In this document: positions 1 to 8,787 of the stretch, piece by piece
Layout: each line of letters opens with the position of its first letter
How positions within the stretch are numbered: the stretch's first letter is position 1
DNA from: Ktedonobacteria bacterium brp13
GTDB taxonomy: Bacteria; Chloroflexota; Ktedonobacteria; Ktedonobacterales; Ktedonobacteraceae
Direction of reading: 5' to 3'
Assembly (NCBI GenBank): GCA_015099395.1
Contig: AP024096.1
Location: 620,001-684,000, forward strand
Length of the DNA stretch: 64,000 bases
The notes under the pieces: model-generated
What the model saw: only the letters and a program-made list of their open reading frames with translations
Databases searched by the model: none
Told to the model about the DNA's origin: nothing
Made by a program: the position numbers and the translations under genes

Positions 1-162
1 GGAGAAACGTTTTTTGAATATATAAAAAGATTTTGGAGCATCAAGTATAATAAGAAGTAGCAACATATACTATGCAAAACTCTTACATAGCAGCGCAGGG
101 AGCTTGAAGCTGCGTCGCATGTACGCAGTCAGTACATAGGAATAGAGAAATGAGAATATATC

Positions 163-753
163 ATGATGCAAAGAATGCAACATTGGCACGAAATTGCGGT
201 AGAATTTATGCATGTCACGGATGCACGGGGATGCAATATCGATCCAGGCATCTTTGAGACGGTTGTGGCATTGAACGCCCTTGGTATCCATACATCCGCA
301 TCTTGTGAAGGGCATCTCGATCACGGTATCGCCGCCCCCTGGATCGATATTGAAAACTTGCAAGCGTATCCTTTTGCCAGAATGGCCAATCAAAACATGT
401 ATCAATCACAGCAGGGGCCGCTCCTGGTACGTAAGGCGGTTCTAGCAGAAGCTGAGCAGAAACGCTTGACGGCAAAACGTCTCCATACACTAGAAAGACA
501 AAAACTGGTACCCTATCTGGATCGCTTCTATGCGCGCAGAAGTACCAGCTATGAAGATCGTCTGACTATTAATCAGGCAGAATGGTGCGGCACGCTGCGC
601 CTTGAAAGTCAGGGAGCCGATTGCCAGGATGTCCTTACTGAAGAGGAGCGCAGTCAAAAGCTTGTAGATTACCAACGAGAGATGCACATGTTTCAGCTCT
701 TCCTCCAGGGAGAGTACTTCAAAGAAAAGCACATACCGTTGAACACTCAATAA
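163..753 (+). CDS. uncharacterised protein with SCEGH motif
   Basis: A 196-residue soluble protein of unknown function. The N-terminal half carries the string GIHTSASCEGHLDHG followed by PWIDIE; Cys and His here could bind a metal or form an active site, but I do not recognise the family well enough to name it. The C-terminal half (about residues 85-196) is charged and predicted helical. There is no signal peptide or membrane segment. The start at 163 has only a weak ribosome site; the Met four codons later is an alternative. It stands alone, 46 bases ahead of the arsR-like gene, which has its own promoter, so the two need not be functionally linked. Confidence 0.75.
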   Translation: MMQRMQHWHEIAVEFMHVTDARGCNIDPGIFETVVALNALGIHTSASCEGHLDHGIAAPWIDIENLQAYPFARMANQNMYQSQQGPLLVRKAVLAEAEQKRLTAKRLHTLERQKLVPYLDRFYARRSTSYEDRLTINQAEWCGTLRLESQGADCQDVLTEEERSQKLVDYQREMHMFQLFLQGEYFKEKHIPLNTQ

Positions 754-764
754 CAGCAAGGACC

Positions 765-813
765 TTGACAGCAGCAGAAATATCAGCTATTATCTGAGCA
801 TGTACTCAGATAA
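765..813 (+). promoter_or_regulatory. promoter and overlapping operator of the arsR-like gene
   Basis: TTGACA (765-770), a 17-base spacer and TATTAT (788-793) form a near-consensus promoter. A perfect inverted repeat TTATCTGAG-N6-CTCAGATAA (790-813) overlaps the -10 box and runs through the ATG at 800. This is where an ArsR/SmtB-type repressor operator would be expected. The predicted transcription start falls at or next to the ATG, so the message is probably leaderless. Confidence 0.75.
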
Positions 814-1207
814 AGAAGCACTACAGACAGAGCCAGGCAAGAATCTCACCGCGATTGATCCAGAGGCTGTAAAGGAATTACAAGCAACGGCTCCGGCAGA
901 CGAGTTAATCACCGTCCTTGCGGAGATGTTTCATGTGCTGGGCGACCCCACACGCTTGAAGATCCTCTACCTCTTGCGCAGGCACCAGTGTTGTGTGAGA
1001 GATCTTGCCATCCTTGTTGGCGTTTCCGAGTCTGCCATCTCGCATCAACTCCGCTTGCTGAAGGATCGCCACCTGGTCAAGTCTCGGCGTGAAGGAACCA
1101 TCATCTACTACGCTCTCAGCGACCACCATCTCGGTCCCCTCTTTCAAGAGGCAGAGTACCACGCAGACCATGTGTATCATGATCTGCCCGATCATCCTTA
1201 TCCGTAG
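800..1207 (+). CDS. ArsR/SmtB-family metal sensor, CzrA-like
   Basis: A 135-residue winged-helix repressor. The HTH lies at about residues 66-92 (LAILVGVSESAISHQLRLL) and the wing follows. D108, H110, H121 and H124 in the last helix reproduce the D-x-H...H-x2-H spacing (2, 11 and 3 residues) of the alpha-5 Zn/Co site of CzrA and SmtB. C64-C65 in the HTH recall the alpha-3 site of ArsR/CadC but lack the usual CxC. The inference is a Zn(II)- or Co/Ni-responsive repressor of itself and of the NicO exporter 110 bases downstream. No ribosome site precedes the ATG, which fits a leaderless transcript from the promoter at 765-793. Confidence 0.88.
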   Translation: MYSDKEALQTEPGKNLTAIDPEAVKELQATAPADELITVLAEMFHVLGDPTRLKILYLLRRHQCCVRDLAILVGVSESAISHQLRLLKDRHLVKSRREGTIIYYALSDHHLGPLFQEAEYHADHVYHDLPDHPYP

Positions 1208-1318
1208 CAAAGAAATATTTCTAGACTCGCAGCCATTTTACTTTTACATATATATCTGAATGATTGATCAAGTACACATATAACGATCCGTTTATTACGA
1301 CACAAGAAGGGGAGACCA

Positions 1319-2101
1319 ATGCATCCATCTTCGCTCTTACTTTTATTGGGGGCAGCCGCAGTGGTTGCCATCCTACACGCAATCTTGCCCGATCACTGGG
1401 TACCTCTGGCAGTTGTCGCACGAACTCAGCGCTGGAGCCTGCTGCGCGTAGGACGTGTCACCTTTCTGGCATCTCTTGGGCATGTTATCACGTCGCTTGT
1501 GCTCGCTGGCATCATCGCAATCATCGGCCTACAGTTTCAGAAAGAGTTTGAAACGCAACAAGGGCATATTGTCGGCGCTGTGCTTGTGCTCACCGGTATC
1601 ATCTTTCTCATCTGGGGGCTGCTTGGTAATGGAGCCCATGGGCATCATCATGGAGAAGGTCATACTCATACTCATGGATTTGAGGATGGTCACGAACATA
1701 CACACGACCATGACCACGAACATACTCACGACCATGATCACACACATACTCACGATCACCCTCACGACCATGATCACACACATACTCACGATCACCCTTC
1801 CATAAAGGAGCGCTCCATAGCAAGACGGCTGGCGGCCATTGCTATACCCTTTGGAGTTGCAGCATCGCCTGATCTCACCATTCTGCCTGTTGCGTTAGCT
1901 GCCAGTGCTGTGGGAACGGGAGCCATCGTTAGCGTCCTGGGCATATTTACTGCATTCACCATCGTCACCTTCATCGGCCTGACCATCATTGCCACGCTAG
2001 CTGGCTATCAAATCAAAGGGGAATGGCTGGAGAACAACGCCAACACGATCACAGCGCTCGTCCTTATCGCGATTGGCATTGTCGCCTTTATAGGTCTCTA
2101 A
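1319..2101 (+). CDS. NicO/RcnA-like metal exporter with His-rich loop
   Basis: A 260-residue membrane protein with about six hydrophobic helices. Helix 1 carries HAILPDH, the H-x4-DH signature of nickel/cobalt transporters. Between helices 3 and 4 (about residues 103-162) lies a loop made almost wholly of His with Asp, Thr and Glu (HDHDHTHTHDHPHDH-like units), encoded by near-repetitive DNA at 1640-1800. His-rich loops of this kind are known from RcnA and NiCoT proteins and bind Ni, Co or Zn. The ribosome site AAGGGGAG precedes the ATG by five bases. Next to the CzrA-like regulator, the likely role is efflux of Zn, Co or Ni; the metal cannot be read from sequence. Confidence 0.85.
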   Translation: MHPSSLLLLLGAAAVVAILHAILPDHWVPLAVVARTQRWSLLRVGRVTFLASLGHVITSLVLAGIIAIIGLQFQKEFETQQGHIVGAVLVLTGIIFLIWGLLGNGAHGHHHGEGHTHTHGFEDGHEHTHDHDHEHTHDHDHTHTHDHPHDHDHTHTHDHPSIKERSIARRLAAIAIPFGVAASPDLTILPVALAASAVGTGAIVSVLGIFTAFTIVTFIGLTIIATLAGYQIKGEWLENNANTITALVLIAIGIVAFIGL

Positions 2102-2157
2102 ACACATAGAGAACATAGGCATAACGCTACATCTCATCAAGGGTGAGATCAACAACT

Positions 2158-3408
2158 TTAGCACGGAACACGGGGGCGAGGAGGGCGAGGCGTCAGCGCC
2201 AGACAGCATGCAGCCAGCAGAAAGGCACCCACGCAGAACCAGAAGGATATCGTGTAGGTGTGCAGAGCATTATAGATCCACCCTGCAGCCAGAGCCCCCA
2301 TTCCAGAGCTGAATGCAACGACAATACCTTGCCAGGCAAGAATGAATCCATAGGAACGACGGCCCATATGCTCTGCCATGACAGCGGCACGCAGTGGCGG
2401 AATCGTGCCATACGCAGCCCCATAGAACACCACATACACGATGAGCCAACCGAGCGAAGGGGCAATAATCAAGCAGATAAGGCCGACGGCCTGCGCGAGA
2501 ATACTTCCACACAATATTTTCTGTGGAGAGATCCGTTCGCTGAGCAGGTTACACGCCACCCGGCCAGGAAGACTCGCAAACCCCAGGGCACCAGCCACAA
2601 TCGTTGCCATAACGGGATCATAGCCACATACAATCAATGCCGAAATCTGATAAACCAGAACAATCGTGCTGCCGAACATGGTCAACGAGATCGCCAGAGT
2701 GAGAAGCCAAAATGCAGGAAGATGGAACGCTTCCTGCCGCGTCATGCCAGGGAGGTGTCCAGAGATTGAAAGTGTGGCTCCATCAGGAGCAAGCCCCAGG
2801 TCCTCCGGATGCCGTCGGAGAAAGAGTCCATGCAAAGGCATCGCGACCATGAGCTGTACTCCCCCCACTATGAGCAGCATACTGCGCCAGCCAAAATGCA
2901 TAACCATCCAACCTTCACTGGGAATAAAAAGAGGCGAGGCCAACCCACCAACAAGCGTGAGGATGGCAAGTGCCGTGCCCCGTTTCTGCTCAAACCAGTT
3001 CGTCATAACCGTAAACGACACGGGATAGAAGGTGAGTGCCATCGCTAGTCCAAGGCCAAGCGACCACCAGAGATAGAAGATGAACATAGTATGCACCTGG
3101 GAGATGCCAATCAACGAGATGCCACCCAGGAATGAACCAATGGTCATCAGAAAACGCGCTCCCCAGCGATCCACGAGATGTCCAATCGGGACCCCAAATA
3201 TACCTGCAATGACAAGGCTCAGCGCATAGGCATTTGCAAGATGGGTCTGGCTCCATCCCAATGTCTGACTCATGGGAAGTACCAGAACCCCAAAGAGGTA
3301 TTGGGTGGTTCCTGTTGAAATAATGGTCGTGAGACCTAAAATCACCATTAATACCCATCCATAATAGAATACTTTTTTTCTGCATATATCCCCAATCAAC
3401 CTTCCCAT
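2158..3408 (-). CDS. MFS transporter (monocarboxylate/OFA-like)
   Basis: A 416-residue major facilitator with twelve predicted helices and a central basic/polar loop near residues 200-230. The N terminus FYYGWVLMVILG and the motif GHLVDRWGAR between helices 2 and 3 resemble the oxalate/formate-antiporter and monocarboxylate-transporter branch. The start is supported by a GAGG ribosome site five bases upstream. It converges on the NicO gene with 56 bases between stops, where a weak hairpin (ATCTCA/TGAGAT, 2130-2148) could serve as terminator. The substrate is unknown. Confidence 0.85.
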   Translation of the reverse strand: MGRLIGDICRKKVFYYGWVLMVILGLTTIISTGTTQYLFGVLVLPMSQTLGWSQTHLANAYALSLVIAGIFGVPIGHLVDRWGARFLMTIGSFLGGISLIGISQVHTMFIFYLWWSLGLGLAMALTFYPVSFTVMTNWFEQKRGTALAILTLVGGLASPLFIPSEGWMVMHFGWRSMLLIVGGVQLMVAMPLHGLFLRRHPEDLGLAPDGATLSISGHLPGMTRQEAFHLPAFWLLTLAISLTMFGSTIVLVYQISALIVCGYDPVMATIVAGALGFASLPGRVACNLLSERISPQKILCGSILAQAVGLICLIIAPSLGWLIVYVVFYGAAYGTIPPLRAAVMAEHMGRRSYGFILAWQGIVVAFSSGMGALAAGWIYNALHTYTISFWFCVGAFLLAACCLALTPRPPRPRVPC

Positions 3409-3882
3409 AACACCTCGTTATTATCCACACACCTGGCCGTGTCCCTGTAAGCAGAGAACCCAGATGGCGAATCCAGGCAGGAAATAGACATTCAAAGGTA
3501 AAAAAATCTCAAAGAGCATTTTTTAACATAAAATATATATTTTTGTTTTATACACTCTATAGTATAAGAATAAAATATACAATGTCAAGATTTATCTTAT
3601 CTTTTTTAATTATATAAAGCTAAATAATGACGATCGTAGAGATGTACATGCGTTAACGAAAACAACTACAGGAGCTATCTTTTTTTCTTTGCTATGGTAT
3701 AATTTACATCAAATGGTTGAATTAAAATATTTGATATAAACTACATCTAATGTGCAGGTGGTTCACCGGTTCTATACGAGCAGTCATCATGTGTCTATTC
3801 GTAAAAGGGGTTCTCTCACGCTTCATTTGAAGCGTATCTGTCCGTTGTGGTGAGTGAGAGCAAGAGCAGAAAGGTGATAACG
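3409..3882. promoter_or_regulatory. AT-rich control region upstream of PstB-like gene
   Basis: This gap separates divergent genes. An extended -10 box TGGTATAAT (-10 hexamer 3698-3703) is followed by the inverted repeat ATCAAAT (3708-3714)/ATTTGAT (3729-3735). A second perfect inverted repeat ACGCTTCA-TT-TGAAGCGT lies at 3818-3835. Both repeats are in the expected 5' leader of the ATPase gene at 3883 and could be operators or RNA hairpins. No convincing -35 box was seen and no gene was found in the gap. Confidence 0.5.
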
Positions 3883-4758
3883 ATGCCATCTTTGAGAAGT
3901 CTCATACCAATTCGACAGCGAAACAGTGCTGGTTTTGCTGCGACAACCACGCATCTTGCGCACACTGGAGAACAAGGCCCTGTATTTCGCATTGAGGATG
4001 TCTCTGCCTCACACAATGGTGTTCCGATAGTAGCGCATGTGAACGCAACCATTGCTTCCGGTCATGTAACCACCTTTATCGGCCCTTCAGGAGGAGGAAA
4101 AACAACATTTTTACGTCTCTTGTGCCGCATGGAAGACCCCTCTTTTGCCTTACATACGACTGGTCGTATCCTGCTCAATGGGGAGAACATTCTCACTTTT
4201 CCTTCTCGAAGTTTATCTATGACGTCCTTGCGTCAGCAGATGAAATGTGTCTACCAGACTCCACAGCTTTTTCCTTCTTCTATTTTTGAAAATATCGCGT
4301 ATAGTGTTCGTATGCAGGGCCATCAGAGCCATGGACACAAAACTGAAATTGAGAAGCGTGTGATCCAATCGTTGCGCGACGTGGGCCTATGGAACGATAT
4401 CAAAGACTGCCTGCAACAATCTGCATCTGTCCTGCCTTATACACAACAATGGCGTCTTTGTCTTGCCCGTGCGTTGGTACTTGAGCCAGAAATATTGCTT
4501 CTAGACGTTCCTGGTTCCTTCCAGGATCAAGAAACGGTAGAACTGCTTGCAACACTTCTTGACGGCTTAAGAAACCAGGGACGCACAATTATTCTTGCTA
4601 CTTCAGCGATGGATTTTGCCAGTCGAGTTTCACAAACGATCGGTTTTTTTCTCGATGGAGCATTGATTGAATATGCTCCTGTGCATCAAGTCTTGACAGA
4701 TCCGTCCAACTGGCATACAAGGCTATTTCTCCGTGATCGTGCCTTGAGACGATTGTAG
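3883..4758 (+). CDS. PstB-like ABC ATPase with degenerate catalytic motifs
   Basis: A 291-residue protein with the fold of phosphate-type ABC ATPases. Walker A is intact (GPSGGGKTT, 67-75) and the Q-loop is VYQTPQLFP with Q125. The rest is eroded: the LSGGQ signature reads LPYTQ (184-188), the Walker B Glu is Val (LLLDVP, V209), and the switch His is Ser (ILATSAMD, S241). ATP binding may remain, but hydrolysis in an ordinary ABC dimer should not. The ATG at 3883 is chosen because AAAGGTG lies just upstream; a GTG at 3847 is in frame but lacks a site. No permease or phosphate-binding gene is nearby. It may be a regulatory paralogue of PstB, or a decaying gene whose frame is still open. Confidence 0.75.
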   Translation: MPSLRSLIPIRQRNSAGFAATTTHLAHTGEQGPVFRIEDVSASHNGVPIVAHVNATIASGHVTTFIGPSGGGKTTFLRLLCRMEDPSFALHTTGRILLNGENILTFPSRSLSMTSLRQQMKCVYQTPQLFPSSIFENIAYSVRMQGHQSHGHKTEIEKRVIQSLRDVGLWNDIKDCLQQSASVLPYTQQWRLCLARALVLEPEILLLDVPGSFQDQETVELLATLLDGLRNQGRTIILATSAMDFASRVSQTIGFFLDGALIEYAPVHQVLTDPSNWHTRLFLRDRALRRL

Positions 4759-4800
4759 ATCTGTAAATCACAGTAATGAATGTATTATACATATATATAT

Positions 4801-5240
4801 CTATCACCTGAAAACTTGACAAAAACTCGTCCCCCTCTTTGAGGGGGGAGATAGCCGCAGCTATCGGGGGGAGTCATCCTCCACTACTGCTCTCGATGAT
4901 CATTCTACGCCAGCCATCTCTCGTTCGGGCGTAGATTTCGTCATTGAGGAGAACAGACAATGAAGGCAAGTGCGCTAAATAGCGTTTAATTCGAGATTAT
5001 AACGTTATTCGAGCATTTACTCCCCCCGATAGCTAAAGCTATCTCCCCCCTCAAAGAGGGGGACAAGGACTTAAGTGCACTATACAGGCAATAGTGAACG
5101 CTATTGACAGGCGACGGGGTGCATTCGTCATGGCATCCCACCTGTCTCCATCGGCCTGAGATGGGGTTTCATGGTATATCCCGTAAAAAAACTACACAGG
5201 TGAGCCTCAGAGAGGGGAACGAGGACTAATTACCTGTATC
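4801..5240. repeat. MITE-like inverted-repeat element, copy A
   Basis: A non-coding element of about 440 bases, closely matching 12963-13409 along its length. It starts CTATCACCTGAAAACTTG. It contains two facing palindromic blocks, GTCCCCCTCTTTGAGG... near 4830 and its complement near 5020-5063, each with the hairpin GATAGC...GCTATC. The right end is more diverged than in copy C. The flanking AT run before the left end resembles that of copy C. No ORF or transposase is present. It fills the gap between the ATPase gene and the matB-like gene together with about 90 bases of plain AT-rich DNA. Confidence 0.75.
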
Positions 5241-5287
5241 TCACTTAAAAATATTTAACACACGATTACAGGTGTTTTTTGGGCTTT

Positions 5288-6898
5288 CTATTCCCCCTTG
5301 CCGCTATCGCGACTTTCCCCTCTCACAGGCGGCTCTTGTAGCTGAGCCGACAGCACGTGTTTCTGTACTTTGCCCATTGCGTTGCGTGGGAGCGCGTCAA
5401 CAAAGAAGATCTGTCTTGGCTTTTTGTAGCTTGCGAGCTGTTCACGACAGAAGGCAATGAGCGCTGCGGGCGTAACAGTCTGGCCTGCGGCTACTACGAT
5501 AATCGCGACAACCTGCTCTCCTAGATCAGCGTCCGGCAGCCCGATTACTGCGGCTTCAGCCACTGCGGGATGGCTCGTTAGTACGTCTTCAACTTCGCGT
5601 GGATAGACATTATAGCCGCCGCTGATAATCAGCTCACGAGCTCGACCGGTAATAGTATAGTAACCATCTTCACTGTACCAACCCAGGTCGCCCGTCTTAA
5701 ACCAGCCTTCAGGTGCGAAGGCCTCGGCGGTCGCCTCCGGTCGCTGCCAGTACCCCTCAAAGACATGTGGGCCACGTACCTCCATCTCACCAATCTCGCC
5801 TGGCGCAGCGATCTGCCGCGTCTGTACGTCGACGACCCGCGCTTCCTGACCAGGGAAAGGCATACCAACCGTGCCTGGACGCCGCTCGCCAGTGTAAGGA
5901 TTGCTCAGATTCATGCCGGTCTCGGTCATGCCATAACGTTCAAGGATCGTTTGCCCGAAGAGCCGCTCAAAATCGTGGAAGGTCTGTGGACTGAGGGGGG
6001 CTGAACCTGAGACGAAGAGGCGTGGCAAGTGCTCTGGGACACCCTGCTGCTCTGCCTCTACAAGCAGACGTGAGTACATAGTCGGCACACCAAAGAAGAG
6101 GCTGATATCTGACGCCGCACGTAATCTGGCGAGCACACTCGCAGCATTGAACTTCCGATACAGGGTCAGTTGAGCTCCGTTGAAGAGCGTACCATGCGTA
6201 CCAACCATCAGGCCGTGCGTATGGAAGAGCGGCAACGTCAGCAGCAGATGGTCGTCGGCGCGCCACTGCCATGCCTCACTGATCGCCTGAATATTTGCAA
6301 CGAGGTTACGATGGAAGAGTAATGCGCCTTTTGAGCGTCCAGTCGTGCCAGACGTATAGCCAAGCACAGCAGGCATGTCAGCACGGGGCAACTCTAGTTG
6401 CGTATCCGGGCTATCTTCATCAAAGACGCTACCATCCTCGATAAAATCTACATATGCGACATCGACTATAGCCTCATTCTTCGCAGCCAGGAAGAGTGCA
6501 GCATCGGTATTCTCACCGACCAGCACCAGCGCAGCCAGGGTCGGCACCGCCAGCGATATCAGTTCCGCACGACCAGCAAGATCAGTAACACAAAGCCGTA
6601 CGCCAGCATCATTCATAATATGACTGAGCTCAACCTGCCGATACTGTGCATTGACCAGCACGACAACGCCGCCTGCCAGATGTGTCCCTAGATACGCAAC
6701 GATAAACTCGGGACAATTATCCAGAAAGAGCGCGACCCGCTCTCCTGCATGCAGACCCCAATGCGTCAGTGCATACGCGAAACGTTCGCTATCAGCATAC
6801 AATTGCTTATAGGTTATGCTGCGTCCCTCAAATAAAATAGCTATCCGCTCCGGCTGCAGCCACGCGTGCTCACGGACCGCCTCGACAATAGAATCCAT
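5288..6898 (-). CDS. matB: AMP-forming acyl-CoA synthetase, malonyl-CoA synthetase-like
   Basis: A 536-residue member of the ANL superfamily that activates a carboxylate as acyl-AMP and transfers it to CoA. The P-loop is YTSGTTGRSKGA near residues 178-189, the A5 motif is ERYGMTETGMNLSNPYTGER, and the A8 hinge is GRARELIISGGYNVYP. The A10 lysine is in RNAMGKVQK. The NLSNPY...RPGTVG stretch and LPLFHTHGL closely resemble MatB, which makes malonyl-CoA from malonate. That substrate is inferred from motif similarity; a short or medium-chain fatty acid is possible. A ribosome site GAAGGAGTG lies upstream. No malonate decarboxylase or transporter is adjacent. Confidence 0.8.
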   Translation of the reverse strand: MDSIVEAVREHAWLQPERIAILFEGRSITYKQLYADSERFAYALTHWGLHAGERVALFLDNCPEFIVAYLGTHLAGGVVVLVNAQYRQVELSHIMNDAGVRLCVTDLAGRAELISLAVPTLAALVLVGENTDAALFLAAKNEAIVDVAYVDFIEDGSVFDEDSPDTQLELPRADMPAVLGYTSGTTGRSKGALLFHRNLVANIQAISEAWQWRADDHLLLTLPLFHTHGLMVGTHGTLFNGAQLTLYRKFNAASVLARLRAASDISLFFGVPTMYSRLLVEAEQQGVPEHLPRLFVSGSAPLSPQTFHDFERLFGQTILERYGMTETGMNLSNPYTGERRPGTVGMPFPGQEARVVDVQTRQIAAPGEIGEMEVRGPHVFEGYWQRPEATAEAFAPEGWFKTGDLGWYSEDGYYTITGRARELIISGGYNVYPREVEDVLTSHPAVAEAAVIGLPDADLGEQVVAIIVVAAGQTVTPAALIAFCREQLASYKKPRQIFFVDALPRNAMGKVQKHVLSAQLQEPPVRGESRDSGKGE

Positions 6899-6950
6899 CT
6901 ACGTCACTCACTCCTTCAAGAACACTCAAACTTCTCTCCCTATCATAACA

Positions 6951-7388
6951 CTATACTACCGGAGGAGGCTGCATTGGTATGGTCGTTGGAGCATGCGGTA
7001 GAGGAACCGCCTCCATCGGTAGAGAGGGTGGCGTATCGATACCCGGAGGGACAAAGTAGGGTTCCTGCGCTCTTTTACGTCTTCCATCCAGAAACCAATC
7101 GATATCGAAATTTTTAGACATCCTCACCAGCATAAGCAGCACTGCAAAATAGCCAAAGAAGCCGAGACAGATCCCAATACCATACGCGCCGAAGAGATCT
7201 GTGCGCGCTGGAAAGAGCGCAAGAATGCCTGCACCACCTAATGCAGAGATGAGAGTGACAAGATCCGAGAGCTGAACAGTCGTTTTGCGATACCGATTGA
7301 TATAATAGACATACCAACCCATAACAAGACCAAAGCCACCTGCCCCTAGAATTTGCAGTAATGTAGCATGCACAGACTGAGTAATCAT
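6951..7388 (-). CDS. small membrane protein, uncharacterised
   Basis: A 145-residue protein with three predicted membrane helices (about residues 8-30, 42-62 and 68-90), then a basic segment (DGRRKRAQE) and a proline-rich cytoplasmic tail. The ribosome site AAGGGG is six bases from the ATG. It is followed after 52 bases by the matB-like gene on the same strand and could be cotranscribed with it. I recognise no family, and no catalytic motif is visible. Confidence 0.7.
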   Translation of the reverse strand: MITQSVHATLLQILGAGGFGLVMGWYVYYINRYRKTTVQLSDLVTLISALGGAGILALFPARTDLFGAYGIGICLGFFGYFAVLLMLVRMSKNFDIDWFLDGRRKRAQEPYFVPPGIDTPPSLPMEAVPLPHAPTTIPMQPPPVV

Positions 7389-7534
7389 AATGAACCCCTT
7401 CAGTCTATAGACCTTTTTAAGTAGTTTTATAGAGTAGTTTAGAATATGTTAAAGCACAAAGTTTTTTATAATTAGCGCTACCGAAACCAATAAAAAAAGC
7501 ATCTCTGTATACATATAGAATAAGAATGCATCCA

Positions 7535-7581
7535 ACAAAAAAGGCATGCAATGAGAGCCACAGTGCTACTCATTTCATGCC
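7535..7581 (-). terminator. rho-independent terminator of argF
   Basis: Arms 7543-7555 and 7569-7581 (GGCATGCAATGAG pairing with CTCATTTCATGCC, one mismatch) enclose a 13-base loop. Read on the minus strand, the stem is followed by a T-rich run at 7542-7535. It lies 42 bases past the argF stop. Confidence 0.8.
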
Positions 7582-7623
7582 ATCTATCCATAATCGTGAG
7601 CGAACATTGCTATACTCACAAAA

Positions 7624-8631
7624 CTACATACCGAGTGTCGCAACCATAACAGCTTTGATCGTATGCAGACGATTCTCAGACTGATCAAAGACAATGGATG
7701 CCGCCGACTCGAAGACCTCCTCGGTAACCTCAAGAGCATCCAGGCCGTATTGCTCATAGATCTGCTTACCAATCCTGGTCTCGGTATTGTGGAAAGCGGG
7801 CAGGCAGTGCATAAACTTGACATCTGGATTCCGCGTCTGCGCCATAAGCTGGCTATTGACCTGATACGGTAGCATCTGCTTGATGCGCTCACCCCAGACC
7901 TCCGGAGCCTCACCCATTGAGACCCACACATCGGTATAGAGAAAATCACAACCACGTACAGCTTCTTCAGCATCATCGGTAATCGTAATGTGTGCCCCCG
8001 TCACAGCTGCCAGACCACGCGCAAACTCAACGCGCTCCTCAGTAGGCCACGCAGAACGAGGACCAGCCAACCGTATATCCAGTCCCATTTTGGCGGCACC
8101 GACCATCAACGAGTCGGCCATATTATAGCGCAGATCGCCCAGGAAGCAGCAGGAGAGTTCAGAGAGCGGCTTGCTCGCATGCTCTTGCATCGTCAACAGG
8201 TCAGCCAGTATCTGCGTCGGATGAGCCTCGTTCGTCAGTCCATTCCAGACCGGCACACCTGAATAGTGAGCCAGGTCCTCAACCAGATTCTGCCCAAAGC
8301 CACGGTACTCGATCCCATCATAGAGACGACCAAGCACGCGAGCTGTGTCCTTCATGGATTCCTTGTAGCCGATATGCGAACCATTCGGCCCGATATACGT
8401 TGTATGCGCGCCCTGATCAAAGGCAGCAACCTCAAAACTATTCCGTGTACGCGTCGAATCCTTCTCAAAAATAAGGGCAATGCGCTTCCCTTTTAAATAT
8501 TGTACTTCGTTGCCAGCGCGTCGTGCGGCCTTCAGCTCTGACGAGAGCTGGAGTAGATAGCTAATCTCCTGGGTTGAGAAATCGTCCAGGGTTAAGAAGC
8601 TTCTCTTTTGCAATTGAATGTCCTTAATCAT
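7624..8631 (-). CDS. argF: ornithine carbamoyltransferase
   Basis: A 335-residue protein that makes citrulline from ornithine and carbamoyl phosphate in arginine synthesis, or runs in reverse in the arginine deiminase pathway. The carbamoyl-phosphate loop STRTR is at 59-63, the ornithine-binding SMG loop is in TDVWVSMGE, and the catalytic HCLPA is in [11 protein letters not shown]. The length is typical. The start has a GAGGAG site six bases upstream. No arcA, arcC or other arg gene is adjacent, so biosynthetic and catabolic roles cannot be separated from context; the name argF is the default. Confidence 0.93.
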   Translation of the reverse strand: MIKDIQLQKRSFLTLDDFSTQEISYLLQLSSELKAARRAGNEVQYLKGKRIALIFEKDSTRTRNSFEVAAFDQGAHTTYIGPNGSHIGYKESMKDTARVLGRLYDGIEYRGFGQNLVEDLAHYSGVPVWNGLTNEAHPTQILADLLTMQEHASKPLSELSCCFLGDLRYNMADSLMVGAAKMGLDIRLAGPRSAWPTEERVEFARGLAAVTGAHITITDDAEEAVRGCDFLYTDVWVSMGEAPEVWGERIKQMLPYQVNSQLMAQTRNPDVKFMHCLPAFHNTETRIGKQIYEQYGLDALEVTEEVFESAASIVFDQSENRLHTIKAVMVATLGM

Positions 8632-8714
8632 AATTGCTCCTCACCAAATAAGAATAAGTTTCTATAATACCACGTATTGGAAGATACTATCCTCAATCCT
8701 GGACCTATGTAGTT

Positions 8715-8760
8715 AAAAACGGCGGTCAACCCGCAAAGTGTGTTCGAATTGACCGCCGTT
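8715..8760 (-). terminator. rho-independent terminator of CPBP protease gene
   Basis: Perfect 12-base arms AACGGCGGTCAA (8718-8729) and TTGACCGCCGTT (8749-8760) with a 19-base loop. On the minus strand the stem runs into a T tract at 8719-8715. It follows the CPBP gene stop and precedes argF, separating the two transcripts. Confidence 0.85.
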
Positions 8761-8787
8761 CAGGGTAAAATCTGCATCCTCTACCAA

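Noticed and set aside
2143..2769. Plus-strand 208-codon ORF across the MFS gene
   Set aside because: Antisense to a convincing 12-helix transporter; Arg/His/Gln-rich composition typical of a shadow frame.
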